Positions 1 to 6,919 of a DNA stretch of 14,793 nt are shown here, one piece after another. Within the stretch, counting starts at the first letter, position 1. Each line of letters opens with the position of its first letter. The translations under genes were made by a program, and so were the position numbers. A model generated the notes under the pieces. That model saw only the letters and a list, made by a program, of their open reading frames with translations. It was not told where the DNA came from and searched no databases. The DNA comes from DATGHS01 sp035307785 (GTDB lineage: Bacteria; Planctomycetota; Planctomycetia; Gemmatales; Gemmataceae), in contig DATGHS010000544.1 in NCBI GenBank assembly GCA_035307785.1, positions 1 through 14,793 on the forward strand. Direction: 5' to 3'.

Positions 1-1
1 T

Positions 2-670
2 AGCGGGCACATTCTGCTCTGGCATCCCGACGATTCTTCATTGCCGCGACGATTGGAAGGCCATCCGCTTTGCGCCTACGCCGTAGCGTTCGCTCCCGAT
101 GGCCAGACGCTCTGGTCCTGCAGCCAGGATCACAAAATAAAAATCTGGAATGTTCGCAACGGCGAATTGCTCCATGTGTTCGGGCCGCTCGATACGCCGC
201 TGTATTCGTTAGCGCTAAGCAACGATGGCCGACATTTTGCCGTTGCCGGGTTGAATGGTCAGGTCTTTCTCGGCGACGCCTCCGGGCAGGTTGAGCATAC
301 CTTAACCGGGCATCACGAGGCCGTGTTTGCGCTCGCCTTTGCGCCGGATGGGCGACGCCTCGCTTCGGCAGGACAAGATAACAACATTCGCTTCTGGGAC
401 TCGAATTCAGGAGAAGAAGCAGGCCGCCTCGAAGGGCATCGCGATTGTGTCTATCAAATCTCTTTCAGCACGACCGGCCGGCGGCTGACTTCCGTATCCA
501 CAAACGGCCTGGTCATCGTGTGGGACGCTGTTGCCGGCACACCGCTGTTTAGCCACCGCTTTCCCGGGAAAACGTACTCGGCGGTCTTATCGCCCAACGG
601 AGCGCGCTTGGCCGTCGGCGGAGCAGATGGTGAAGCGTTTTTGATGGAATTACCCATGTCGACGCGTTAG
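2..670 (+). CDS. WD40-repeat protein, C-terminal part (5' end outside window)
   Basis: The reading frame is open from base 2. The residues before the first possible start in the window (TTG at 41) read SGHILLWHPDDSS, which is the end of another WD40 unit, so the gene begins upstream and only its last ~222 codons are seen. About five WD40 units follow, with the usual AFAPDGxxL turn and xIxxWD/N endings, for example KIKIWN, NIRFWD and LVIVWD; the second and last units are degenerate (VFLGD, AFLMEL). GH dipeptides open three units (EGHPLC, TGHHEA, EGHRDC). WD40 units fold into beta-propellers that act as protein-binding platforms. No enzymatic domain is visible in this part, but in planctomycetes such propellers are often fused to an N-terminal kinase or sigma-like domain, which would lie outside the window. 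It ends with TAG at 668-670. The partner and role are unknown. Confidence 0.9.
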   Translation, partial: SGHILLWHPDDSSLPRRLEGHPLCAYAVAFAPDGQTLWSCSQDHKIKIWNVRNGELLHVFGPLDTPLYSLALSNDGRHFAVAGLNGQVFLGDASGQVEHTLTGHHEAVFALAFAPDGRRLASAGQDNNIRFWDSNSGEEAGRLEGHRDCVYQISFSTTGRRLTSVSTNGLVIVWDAVAGTPLFSHRFPGKTYSAVLSPNGARLAVGGADGEAFLMELPMSTR

Positions 671-679
671 CTACTTCAG

Positions 680-749
680 ACGTAGAACGGAATTCATTCC
701 GTTCGAGCCGAGCGAGCGAAACTGGAACGGAATGAATTCCGTTCTACGT
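680..749. repeat. Paired-palindrome intergenic element A
   Basis: A perfect 25-bp inverted repeat (680-704 and 725-749) flanks a 20-nt spacer. Each arm is itself a palindrome: GAACGGAAT at 685-693 faces ATTCCGTTC at 696-704, and the same pair recurs at 725-733 and 736-744. The element therefore can form two short hairpins or one long one. The outer ends read CGTAGA and TCTACG, as in the element at 12947-13004. It lies 10 bases after the stop of the WD40 gene and 81 bases before the start of the next gene. There is no T-run after it, so a classical terminator is not supported. It is probably a dispersed genomic repeat; copy number cannot be judged from one window. Confidence 0.85.
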
Positions 750-787
750 TGATCTCCGCAGGCCATTTCTAACTCATAAGCGCCGCA

Positions 788-793
788 TATACT
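788..793 (+). promoter_or_regulatory. Possible -10 box for the CcmH-like gene
   Basis: TATACT matches five of six bases of the sigma-70 -10 consensus. It would put transcription start near 800, about 30 nt before the chosen ATG at 830. No convincing -35 hexamer is seen at 15-18 nt spacing, so this is a weak call. Confidence 0.22.
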
Positions 794-829
794 CGTTACT
801 AGCCCAACATGCTCTTCAGGAATCGCATT

Positions 830-2008
830 ATGAACTCACAACGCATTCCGCTGACACTCGTCGCATTCTCCTTTCTCGTACCTCCACTTTTCGCTCAGGA
901 GCCCAAAGACAAGGAACTCCAAGCTAAGACCAAAGAAATCGCCGGGGTGGCGGAGTTTCTGCGCTCCGTGCCCAAGCATTTCGCCACCCTGCAAGCGGCG
1001 GATGCGGCCAAGCGGCGCGTCACTCTGCTCGTGGAAGGCGACAAATTCGCCAAGGCCTGGGACCTGACGCCGGATGCTGAGATCAAATTCATGGGCTGGT
1101 GGGGCCGGCTCGATCAATTCACCGTGGGCGATCGTGTGTGGTGCTGGTTCGCGACGAACCGGCAGAAGGAGCCGGTGGCCATCATGATGCTCGCTGATGA
1201 ACCGAGTGAGCAGGACATTCATGGGATTGCCTGGAAGGTCGCCAGCGGCACTGCGGACACCGTGTTTCTGCAGCCCGGCAACGGCACAGTACGGCCGCTC
1301 AAAACCTCGACGCTTCTCCCGCCCCAGCCGGCAGACGAGCGCGTGTATTTTCAATCCGCCGGTGATAAGCTCCGATTCCTGTTGGACGCCAAGGCCTTTG
1401 AGAAAAAGCGCGAAGAGCAGAAGGCCGTTCTGCGCAAGCGCTGGGAAACCGAAGGCTTGCCCGGCAGCGTGATGTTCCTGCACCAATACAGCGGCGAGAT
1501 GGAGTTTATGCTCGACCACGAAGCGATGCGCTGGGGCCGCTCGCTCAAGCCGGGCGACAGCATCACGCTGACGGCAAATCCGCCCATCAAGGGCGTGGTG
1601 CGCGATGTACGGCCGTGGCGCGAGCGTACGCAGCTGCGGCTCGTAGTCGCAGCTACCGATCAGGGCGATTTGCATCCGGGGCAGCGGCTAAACCTGAAGA
1701 TGACACCGCCGTCGCTGGCCCTTGACCAAGCTCAATTGCCGCCCGATCTCGGCCGGCGCAAGAACAAGGATGAGCGCATCGAATGGTTCCTGGCCAGCAT
1801 CTACTGCACCTGCGGTGTGAGCGGCAACATTTGCACCGGCCATTTCTACACACTGGCCAGCTGCAACCCCAACGGCTGCGGCCACCCCGCCGCCGTGAAA
1901 GAGCGCCTCAGCGAATGGATCGACAAGGGGCTGAGTGATGAGCAGATCTTCGCGGAGATGCTGAAAGCGTATGGGAACAACTTGCTGAAGCCGCATTTGC
2001 TGCAGTGA
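830..2008 (+). CDS. Exported protein with C-terminal CcmH-like cysteine domain
   Basis: A 392-residue protein of unknown function. I chose the ATG at 830 over the one at 809 because AGGA at 818-821 is 8 nt before it and because it puts a signal peptide at the very N-terminus: MNSQR, then a hydrophobic stretch ending PPLFAQ near residue 23. The middle (about 60-300) has beta-rich segments with GDRV and PGQRL turns and looks like small OB- or SH3-like barrels, but I cannot name a family. The last ~65 residues hold five cysteines (C326, C328, C335, C345, C350) followed by a helix and the segment KGLSDEQIFAEMLKAYGNNLL. That ending closely resembles CcmH/NrfF, where a redox CxxC is followed by a G(K/L)SDxEI...YG motif; CcmH reduces apocytochrome for haem attachment. 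Here the CxxC is replaced by CTC and more distant cysteines, so metal or haem-related binding is as likely as thiol exchange. A multihaem cytochrome lies about 11 kb away, but no link is shown. It converges on the gene at 2097-4799. Confidence 0.8.
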   Translation: MNSQRIPLTLVAFSFLVPPLFAQEPKDKELQAKTKEIAGVAEFLRSVPKHFATLQAADAAKRRVTLLVEGDKFAKAWDLTPDAEIKFMGWWGRLDQFTVGDRVWCWFATNRQKEPVAIMMLADEPSEQDIHGIAWKVASGTADTVFLQPGNGTVRPLKTSTLLPPQPADERVYFQSAGDKLRFLLDAKAFEKKREEQKAVLRKRWETEGLPGSVMFLHQYSGEMEFMLDHEAMRWGRSLKPGDSITLTANPPIKGVVRDVRPWRERTQLRLVVAATDQGDLHPGQRLNLKMTPPSLALDQAQLPPDLGRRKNKDERIEWFLASIYCTCGVSGNICTGHFYTLASCNPNGCGHPAAVKERLSEWIDKGLSDEQIFAEMLKAYGNNLLKPHLLQ

Positions 2009-2009
2009 C

Positions 2010-2094
2010 GTTTATCCGCAGATTACACAGATTTCACAGATTAAGATTCTCATTTGAATATAATCTGTGAAATCTGCGTAATCTGCGGATAAAC
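2010..2094. terminator. Long inverted repeat between convergent genes, likely terminator for the + strand gene
   Basis: Arms of 34 bp (2010-2043 and 2061-2094) match at 33 positions around a 17-nt loop. The repeat starts one base after the stop of the plus-strand gene, and TTTTATT at 2095-2101 follows the second arm, which is the layout of an intrinsic terminator for that strand. Reading the other way there is no T-run after the stem, so termination of the minus gene is less clear. Each arm is built from near-copies of a 10-nt unit of the form AATCTGYGWA. This unit type occurs as a dispersed repeat in several bacterial genomes (recollection), so the element may be a repeat that has been recruited as a terminator. 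Confidence 0.7.
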
Positions 2095-2096
2095 TT

Positions 2097-4799
2097 TTAT
2101 TCTCGCCGCATCAACGACCAGCGCGCTTCGCGGGTGATGGGAGAATTGACCGGGCCTTGCGCCAGATGTTGCAGCACTTCGCGAGTGGTAGGCGAATCGA
2201 GCCGGTCAAGCAGTTCAATCGCGCGGATGACCCGGAGCTTCTCCGCGGTGAGATAGCGCTCACCCGTGCGCTCCATCAATTCATACAGCCGGCGGCGGGC
2301 CTCGGGGGCAGGGTGATTCTTCAGTGCGTTTTGGAAGAAAGGCTGGCCGTCGTCGCCGAGCCTGGCGAGTTCGCCGGTGGCCCGCTGACGCACCGCATAG
2401 CGCGGATGATCGAGTTCGCCGATCCACTGCTCGATTTGCTTGACATTCAGCGGCACCGGCGGTTTGGTAAGCTGCTCTTTCAACATCGTGATAGTTTCCG
2501 CCGGCGCCCCAGCCAGCATGTCCATCGAAACGAAAGCTTTCGCGGCATCGGGGCTCAAAAGATCCGCCCAGCAAGTTTGCAATTCCTGCAGCTTCAACTT
2601 GCGCGGCTCCGGCTTTTTGGCCGGCAGCAGTTTGGTCACGTCCCAGATGAGGGCCGTGGTGTCGGCGCTGCCGCTGGCGAGCCGTTGGCCGTCGCGCGAG
2701 AACATCACTGCGGTCACATCGCCACGGTGGCCCTGGAATTCGCCAAGTTTGCGGCCGCTGGACACCTCCCACAGGCCGACATTGCCGTGCAACGCCCCCT
2801 GGGCCACGAGCCGGCCATCGGGTGCAAATGCCAGCGGCGAGAAGTCGAAGACATCGCCGCCGATGACGTTGAGCGGCGGCGCCAAGGGATCGACTGCCGC
2901 GTCGCGCTGGCCGAAAAGGCGCCGCTCGCGCCCCGTGGCCAATTCATACAGTGCCATGTACCCGGGGCCGAAATCGAGCAGCAAAGACCGGCCATCCGGG
3001 GAAAAGACGATGCCGCGCGGCGGACCAGGTTGCTCGTTGTACACGATTCGTCGCAATTCCTTGCCGGTAGCCACCTCGTAGAGAACCAGCGAGGTGTCTT
3101 CAGCCGGAACGACGATGAGCCGGCCGTCGGACGAAAACACGAGCCCCTGTTCCCCGATCGGGTTGCCGGGCGTGCAGGGCACCGGATGATGACTCAACTC
3201 CTTTCCGGTTGCGACGTCATAGAAACGAACCGCCGCATCGTCGCCATTACCCATGGCCGCACCGGCCAGTATTTTACCGTCCGGCGAAAACGCGAGACCC
3301 TGCATGCCCCCGCCGTTCGCCATCGGAATCGATTGCACTTTTTTCTTGGTGCGCATGTCGCGCACTTCGATGCTGCCGTCATCGGCATACAGGGCCAATA
3401 GCTTGCCGTCGGCAGAAATAGCGCCAAAGCCCATGCCGTTGACCGGCATGCGATGCTGAATCCGCTCCTTCACATTCTCTTCGCCCGTGGTGCTGTCCCA
3501 GGTGCAGAAGCGGCCATCCTGGCCCATCGTCCACACGCTCTTCTGATCCGGTGCGAAACGGAGCCAGTTGACCATGTCGGTATGGCCCTTCGGCTCGATC
3601 AATTCCTTGTTGGAAGCCAGTTCGATGATGCGCAAGGAATTGGACTCGCCCACGACGGCGAGATGCTTGCCGTCGGCAGAGAGGATCAGGCCGTTGCTGG
3701 CCGAGTTCATGCCGCCGATGTCATTCGCGTTGTTCTGGCGCGCCGCCCGACCGATGCGCCGGCCCACCTTGTCGGACTGGAGATCGATCTCGCGGATATT
3801 GCTGTAAAGAACGGACTTGATCAGCAACTTCTTGCCATCAGGCGTGAAAACCATGCCGCCGGTCGCGTCATTTTGCTGCCGGAGCTTTTTCCACAGTTTG
3901 CGGCTATCCAGATCGTAGATGTGAATTCCGGAAGCCTGATTGGTCAGCGCCAACCGCTTGCTGTCGGCGGAAAAAACCAAGGTCGCGGCCGTCCCCTGGT
4001 TTTCCAGGTCATGCGAGAACAGCTGCTTGCCGCTTGCCACGTCCCAGACGCGCAGCTGAAATGGCGGATTATTGTTGTTGTTATTGCCCGCATGCACGCC
4101 CGCCGAAGCCAGCAGCTTGCCGTCGGGCGAAAACTGCACGGTCGGGCTAAAGTTATTCACGACGGCGTTATTGGCCGCTGCCATCACGAGGGAGCGCTGA
4201 GTCCTTTGCCCGGCCTTGTCCCATACATCATGAATTGCGATTTCGCCGGCCTGATTGCTGACCGCCAGCTGCTTGCCGTCCGGAGAAACCGACATCACCG
4301 ACGACCCGCCGCCGGGAAAAGGATTCACCGGGGCATTAGGCCCTCTCGGCCAGGAGAGTGAAAACGAGGTCCGCAACTTCCCAGTTCCTGTGTCCCAAAC
4401 ATGCACCCGGCCGTCCTGTCCAAACGAAACCAGCGTCTTGCAGTCCGCCGACATCGTGACCTGGAACGGCAAGCCGGTGTAGAGTTCCTCCTCATTGGGC
4501 TGATTCGGCAACTTCGGGATCTCATCGAAGGTGCGGATTTCCTTACCGCTACCCATTTCCCAGACGCGAATCTTGTAATCCTGCCCCGCGGTGAGAATCG
4601 ATTTACCGTCCGGCAGAAATGCAGCAAAGGTGACGGTGCCGCCGTGCCGCCAGCGAATGGTGCCAAGCCGGGCCAGGGCGTTGGCCGGTAGCGGATCGTC
4701 GAAGCGATCCTTCAGCACCGGCGGCGACTCCGCCAACGTGAAGTCGGAAGCCAGAATGCAAAAGAGCAAACCCGCCGCAAGAAGGGCACGACGCGCCAT
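2097..4799 (-). CDS. Exported WD40 protein, about 14 units, with C-terminal HEAT-like domain
   Basis: A 900-residue protein. ATG at 4799 has GGGAG (plus-strand 4808-4812) 8 nt upstream. Residues 1-23 form a signal peptide (MARR, a hydrophobic core with LLAAGLLFCIL, then LAESPP), so the protein is exported, perhaps to the periplasm or paryphoplasm. From about 45 to 715 I count 14 WD40-like units, each with an (F/S)SPDGKxLA-type turn and an xIRVWDxxTGKE-type ending. Fourteen fits two seven-bladed propellers. The last ~155 residues are helical and HEAT-like (motifs WIGELDHPRYAVRQRAT and EARRRLYELM), a tail I associate with planctomycete WD40 proteins. An Asn6 run in unit 4 is encoded by AAC/AAT repeats near 4070-4088. 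It is probably a binding scaffold; there is no catalytic motif. It is divergent from the sigma gene at 5084 and could share its control region. The long open frames on the opposite strand are coding shadows. Confidence 0.92.
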   Translation of the reverse strand: MARRALLAAGLLFCILASDFTLAESPPVLKDRFDDPLPANALARLGTIRWRHGGTVTFAAFLPDGKSILTAGQDYKIRVWEMGSGKEIRTFDEIPKLPNQPNEEELYTGLPFQVTMSADCKTLVSFGQDGRVHVWDTGTGKLRTSFSLSWPRGPNAPVNPFPGGGSSVMSVSPDGKQLAVSNQAGEIAIHDVWDKAGQRTQRSLVMAAANNAVVNNFSPTVQFSPDGKLLASAGVHAGNNNNNNPPFQLRVWDVASGKQLFSHDLENQGTAATLVFSADSKRLALTNQASGIHIYDLDSRKLWKKLRQQNDATGGMVFTPDGKKLLIKSVLYSNIREIDLQSDKVGRRIGRAARQNNANDIGGMNSASNGLILSADGKHLAVVGESNSLRIIELASNKELIEPKGHTDMVNWLRFAPDQKSVWTMGQDGRFCTWDSTTGEENVKERIQHRMPVNGMGFGAISADGKLLALYADDGSIEVRDMRTKKKVQSIPMANGGGMQGLAFSPDGKILAGAAMGNGDDAAVRFYDVATGKELSHHPVPCTPGNPIGEQGLVFSSDGRLIVVPAEDTSLVLYEVATGKELRRIVYNEQPGPPRGIVFSPDGRSLLLDFGPGYMALYELATGRERRLFGQRDAAVDPLAPPLNVIGGDVFDFSPLAFAPDGRLVAQGALHGNVGLWEVSSGRKLGEFQGHRGDVTAVMFSRDGQRLASGSADTTALIWDVTKLLPAKKPEPRKLKLQELQTCWADLLSPDAAKAFVSMDMLAGAPAETITMLKEQLTKPPVPLNVKQIEQWIGELDHPRYAVRQRATGELARLGDDGQPFFQNALKNHPAPEARRRLYELMERTGERYLTAEKLRVIRAIELLDRLDSPTTREVLQHLAQGPVNSPITREARWSLMRRE

Positions 4800-4872
4800 G
4801 GCTGCATCTCCCGGCCGAAGAGGGTCAGAATGTCAGCATAATGGTTGCACGGGCGGAAAGCAAAGGAATAGT

Positions 4873-4904
4873 GAAAGCCCAGGGACGGCAGTCCCTGGGC
4901 TTTC
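4873..4904. repeat. 14-bp perfect hairpin in the divergent intergenic region
   Basis: Arms 4873-4886 and 4891-4904 pair perfectly around the 4-nt loop GGCA; the core is AGCCCAGGGAC. It lies between two divergent starts, so it is not at the end of any gene and is unlikely to be a terminator. There is no T-run on either side. It could be a dispersed palindromic repeat, or a structure in the leader of the minus-strand WD40 transcript if that transcript starts upstream of it. The rest of 4800-5083 shows no gene. Confidence 0.8.
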
Positions 4905-4980
4905 CCACTCACCTTTTCCTCATAACCGGCACATCCTTTCTGGGCGCAACGGCTAGAATCCCTATTCAACCGGCGCAAGC

Positions 4981-5002
4981 GTGGTAAAATAGTAAATACC
5001 AC
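4981..5002. promoter_or_regulatory. Operator-like inverted repeat upstream of the sigma gene
   Basis: GTGGTA (4981-4986) and TACCAC (4997-5002) form a 6-bp inverted repeat around a 10-nt AT-rich spacer in otherwise GC-rich DNA. TAAAAT at 4985-4990 could be a -10 box, which would place the repeat over the promoter. The spacing and AT-rich centre suit a dimeric helix-turn-helix regulator, but six-base arms can occur by chance. The nearest start codons are at 5051 and 5084. Confidence 0.3.
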
Positions 5003-5083
5003 CGAGGGGCAGGGAAACGAGGCAGGCCCGCACATCCATCCGCCGGGGCTGTGGTCCCGTGCGCAACCGATCGGGGTGAGGCC

Positions 5084-5698
5084 GTGGCACTTACAGCACT
5101 TGATCGCACGCTTCTGCAACGCTGCCTGAATCACGAACCCGGCGCCTGGAACGATTTTGTCGATCGCTTCCTGGGCATGTTCTACCATGTGATTCATTAC
5201 ACAGCGCACTTGCGCAGCGTGAGCCTGGCGCCGGAAGATGTCGAGGACCTGGCGGCGGAGATTCTGCTCCAGATCGTGGCCAACGATTACGCCATCTTGC
5301 GCGAGTTCCGCGGCAACGCCAGTCTGGCGACATATCTGACCGTAATTGCCCGGCGCATCTGCGTGCACGAACTCACCCGCCGCACCGCCATCCGCGAAGC
5401 CCCCAAGCTGAACGGCAAGCCTGAAGTTCCTTCCCGCAGCCGCGCGGAGGGAAATCTCGAAAACATGGAAGAAGTGCAGAAGCTGCTGCGCAAGCTGCCG
5501 GCCCGCGAGCGTGAAGTGGTGCGCCTGTTTTACCTGGAAGGGCGATCCTACGAAGAGATTAGCACGGCATTGCACATCCCGGTCAATACGATCGGCCCGG
5601 TGTTGGCTCGCGCTCGCAAAAAGCTCCGCGAAAGTGTCGCGCCGCCCACGGCCGTGAAGGCGGAGCTGGAAAAGAAGCCTGAGGAAAAACCCCGCTAA
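5084..5698 (+). CDS. ECF-like sigma-70 family RNA polymerase sigma factor
   Basis: A 204-residue sigma factor that would direct RNA polymerase to a specific promoter set. GTG at 5084 is preferred over the in-frame GTG at 5051 because GGGGTGAGG (5073-5081) gives a good ribosome site and the family-like sequence begins just after it. Region 2 covers about residues 15-100, with APEDVEDLAAEILLQIV and FRGNASLATYLTVIARR, the core-binding and -10 recognition part. Region 4 covers about 130-183, with LPAREREVVRLFYLEGRSYEEIS and a helix-turn-helix ending in NTIGPVLARARKKLR. The tail (184-204) is charged and Lys/Glu-rich. There is no sigma-3 domain, as expected for the ECF group. No anti-sigma gene lies beside it: the left neighbour is the divergent exported WD40 gene and the right neighbour converges with a 4-nt overlap. 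How it is held inactive, if it is, cannot be seen here. Confidence 0.93.
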   Translation: MALTALDRTLLQRCLNHEPGAWNDFVDRFLGMFYHVIHYTAHLRSVSLAPEDVEDLAAEILLQIVANDYAILREFRGNASLATYLTVIARRICVHELTRRTAIREAPKLNGKPEVPSRSRAEGNLENMEEVQKLLRKLPAREREVVRLFYLEGRSYEEISTALHIPVNTIGPVLARARKKLRESVAPPTAVKAELEKKPEEKPR

Positions 5699-6885
5699 CG
5701 TAGTGGCTCCGGCGTGTGCCAGTTAATCTTTCGCTCCACAATCTCCTGAATCACCACTTGCGGTTGAATGGCATTCACTGACTGCGGATCAAATCCGGCA
5801 GTGGCGGCGTAGCCGAGCCGGTTGAAATGCTCGGCGAGCAGCGGCAGCCACAGCTGCGCCGCGAACGAATCGTGAAACAGCAGTGCTCGCGGCAAATGCG
5901 GATCATTCCGACCCCAAACCTGCGGCTGAAAGTGCTTGGGAAAATGCAACCGCGAATCGAGCGGTAACTCCTCGAGCAAGCGAACTGCCTTGGGTTCTCG
6001 TAGTTGCCATGCTTCAATTGGCTCCCTGCGCTCGCCCGGGAGGTGCAGGATACGAGTCAAATCTCCGGTGAACGAAGTAATCCCGTGGCGGTCGAACCGG
6101 TCGCGCTCGAGCGGCTTCATGTCCGGCCACCGTTGAGCCAAGCGCTGCACCAACGTGCAATAACCGATGTAAGCGCCTTCGTCGTTCCAGTGCGTATCCG
6201 TGCGGAAAAAGAGGAGCGACGACGCTAATCTCCCGTCTCCCCCAAGGGGAGAAGGGAAGGGAGTGAGGGGGGAAGCGCTTCGCTCCGCCGTGAGCGCCTC
6301 CCGTAGCACCACCACCTTCGTCTTCGAATCCCTTCGCAATTCGTCCGCCATCATCTCAGCAGCGGTTGGCCCGTGCATATGGCGGTGAATCTCCGGCAGG
6401 TACTCCGGATAAATGGAATGCTTCTCCGGCGTCAGCACAATGATGTAATCGATGCCGCGTTCGGCCAGCCAGTCGCGGCGGCGGCGGAATTCGGTCGCCC
6501 AAAGCCGGCATTGCTCCGCTTTCGAAATATCGCGGCCGGGGTTTTCGGACTTCTCTTCGTTCATGAACAGCCAGCCGTCGCGGCCGACGATTACCTTCTC
6601 CGATGAGGAAGTGTCCAGCCAGTCGACCTTAAATCGGGCCTGTTCGCACAGCAGCAGCTCACGGGCAGGGAGCCGATCCTGAAAGTAAGCTTCGAAGCGC
6701 GCCGGAAAGCGAGCGATGGCTTTTCGCGCCAACGGCACTTCCGGCGCGGGCGCCGGCGGCCGGTTCTCGCCAGCCAGCATCTTCGGCTGCGCGCGGCCCA
6801 GCGCGAAGCGCGCAGCTGGCAGGCCCAGCGCGAGTGCGAAGAGCAATATCAGTGCGGTGTCAAAGAATTTGCGGAGTTGCTTCAT
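5695..6885 (-). CDS. AlgX/AlgJ-like SGNH-fold O-acetyltransferase
   Basis: A 396-residue protein with an N-terminal membrane anchor or uncleaved signal (residues 5-30, FFDTALILLFALALG). ATG at 6885 is chosen over the frame's upstream extension to 7014, because that extension would lie inside the MBOAT coding region and is not hydrophobic; AAGAG sits 3-4 nt upstream. Family marks are GRDGWLFM (101-108), LTPEKHSIYPEYLP (151-164), the Asp-His pair in RTDTHWND (D230, H232) and the Ser in FHDSFAAQ (S340). These match the Ser-His-Asp triad of AlgX/AlgJ, which transfer acetyl groups to alginate or similar polymers outside the cytoplasm. The MBOAT gene starts upstream and ends 34 nt before this start, the usual pairing. 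Residues about 205-218 (SPLTPFPSPLGGDG) look like a translated dispersed repeat just before the catalytic Asp-His segment. The polymer substrate is unknown. Confidence 0.9.
   Translation of the reverse strand: MKQLRKFFDTALILLFALALGLPAARFALGRAQPKMLAGENRPPAPAPEVPLARKAIARFPARFEAYFQDRLPARELLLCEQARFKVDWLDTSSSEKVIVGRDGWLFMNEEKSENPGRDISKAEQCRLWATEFRRRRDWLAERGIDYIIVLTPEKHSIYPEYLPEIHRHMHGPTAAEMMADELRRDSKTKVVVLREALTAERSASPLTPFPSPLGGDGRLASSLLFFRTDTHWNDEGAYIGYCTLVQRLAQRWPDMKPLERDRFDRHGITSFTGDLTRILHLPGERREPIEAWQLREPKAVRLLEELPLDSRLHFPKHFQPQVWGRNDPHLPRALLFHDSFAAQLWLPLLAEHFNRLGYAATAGFDPQSVNAIQPQVVIQEIVERKINWHTPEPLR
6226..6265. repeat. Repeat-like segment inserted in frame in the SGNH gene
   Basis: On the minus strand the segment reads CTCACTCCCTTCCCTTCTCC followed by a palindrome, TCTCCCC and GGGGAGA (plus strand 6236-6242 and 6246-6252) around 3 nt. 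Runs of this kind, translated as PLTPxPSPxGxG, are a known class of dispersed intergenic repeat in many bacterial genomes (recollection). Here it adds about 14-18 residues without breaking the frame. The edges are approximate. Confidence 0.6.
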
Positions 6886-6891
6886 TGCTCT

Positions 6892-6913
6892 TATGGGTCC
6901 CACGGGACCTATA
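6892..6913. repeat. Small palindrome between the MBOAT and SGNH genes
   Basis: Two 10-nt arms (6892-6901 and 6904-6913) built on GGGTCCC/GGGACC pair at nine positions around 2 nt. It fills most of the 34-nt gap and its end overlaps the ribosome site of the SGNH gene, so it could tune that gene's translation. It may also be a copy of a short dispersed repeat. Confidence 0.55.
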
Positions 6914-6919
6914 GGTCTT

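Noticed and set aside
680..749. CRISPR or insertion sequence
   Set aside because: Only two inverted units with no regular spacers and no transposase gene, so it is treated as a palindromic repeat.
836..1675. 279-codon minus-strand frame opposite the CcmH-like gene
   Set aside because: No ribosome site or domain. The plus-strand frame has a signal peptide, ribosome site and a recognisable C-terminal domain.
2157..4361. Long plus-strand open frames (414 and 302 codons) opposite the exported WD40 gene
   Set aside because: They mirror a gene with clear repeats and a signal peptide. Their products are His/Arg/Ala-rich with no motif, typical of antisense shadows in GC-rich DNA.
5051..5083. Earlier GTG start for the sigma gene
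   Set aside because: Weak ribosome site and 11 residues without family likeness. It remains possible.
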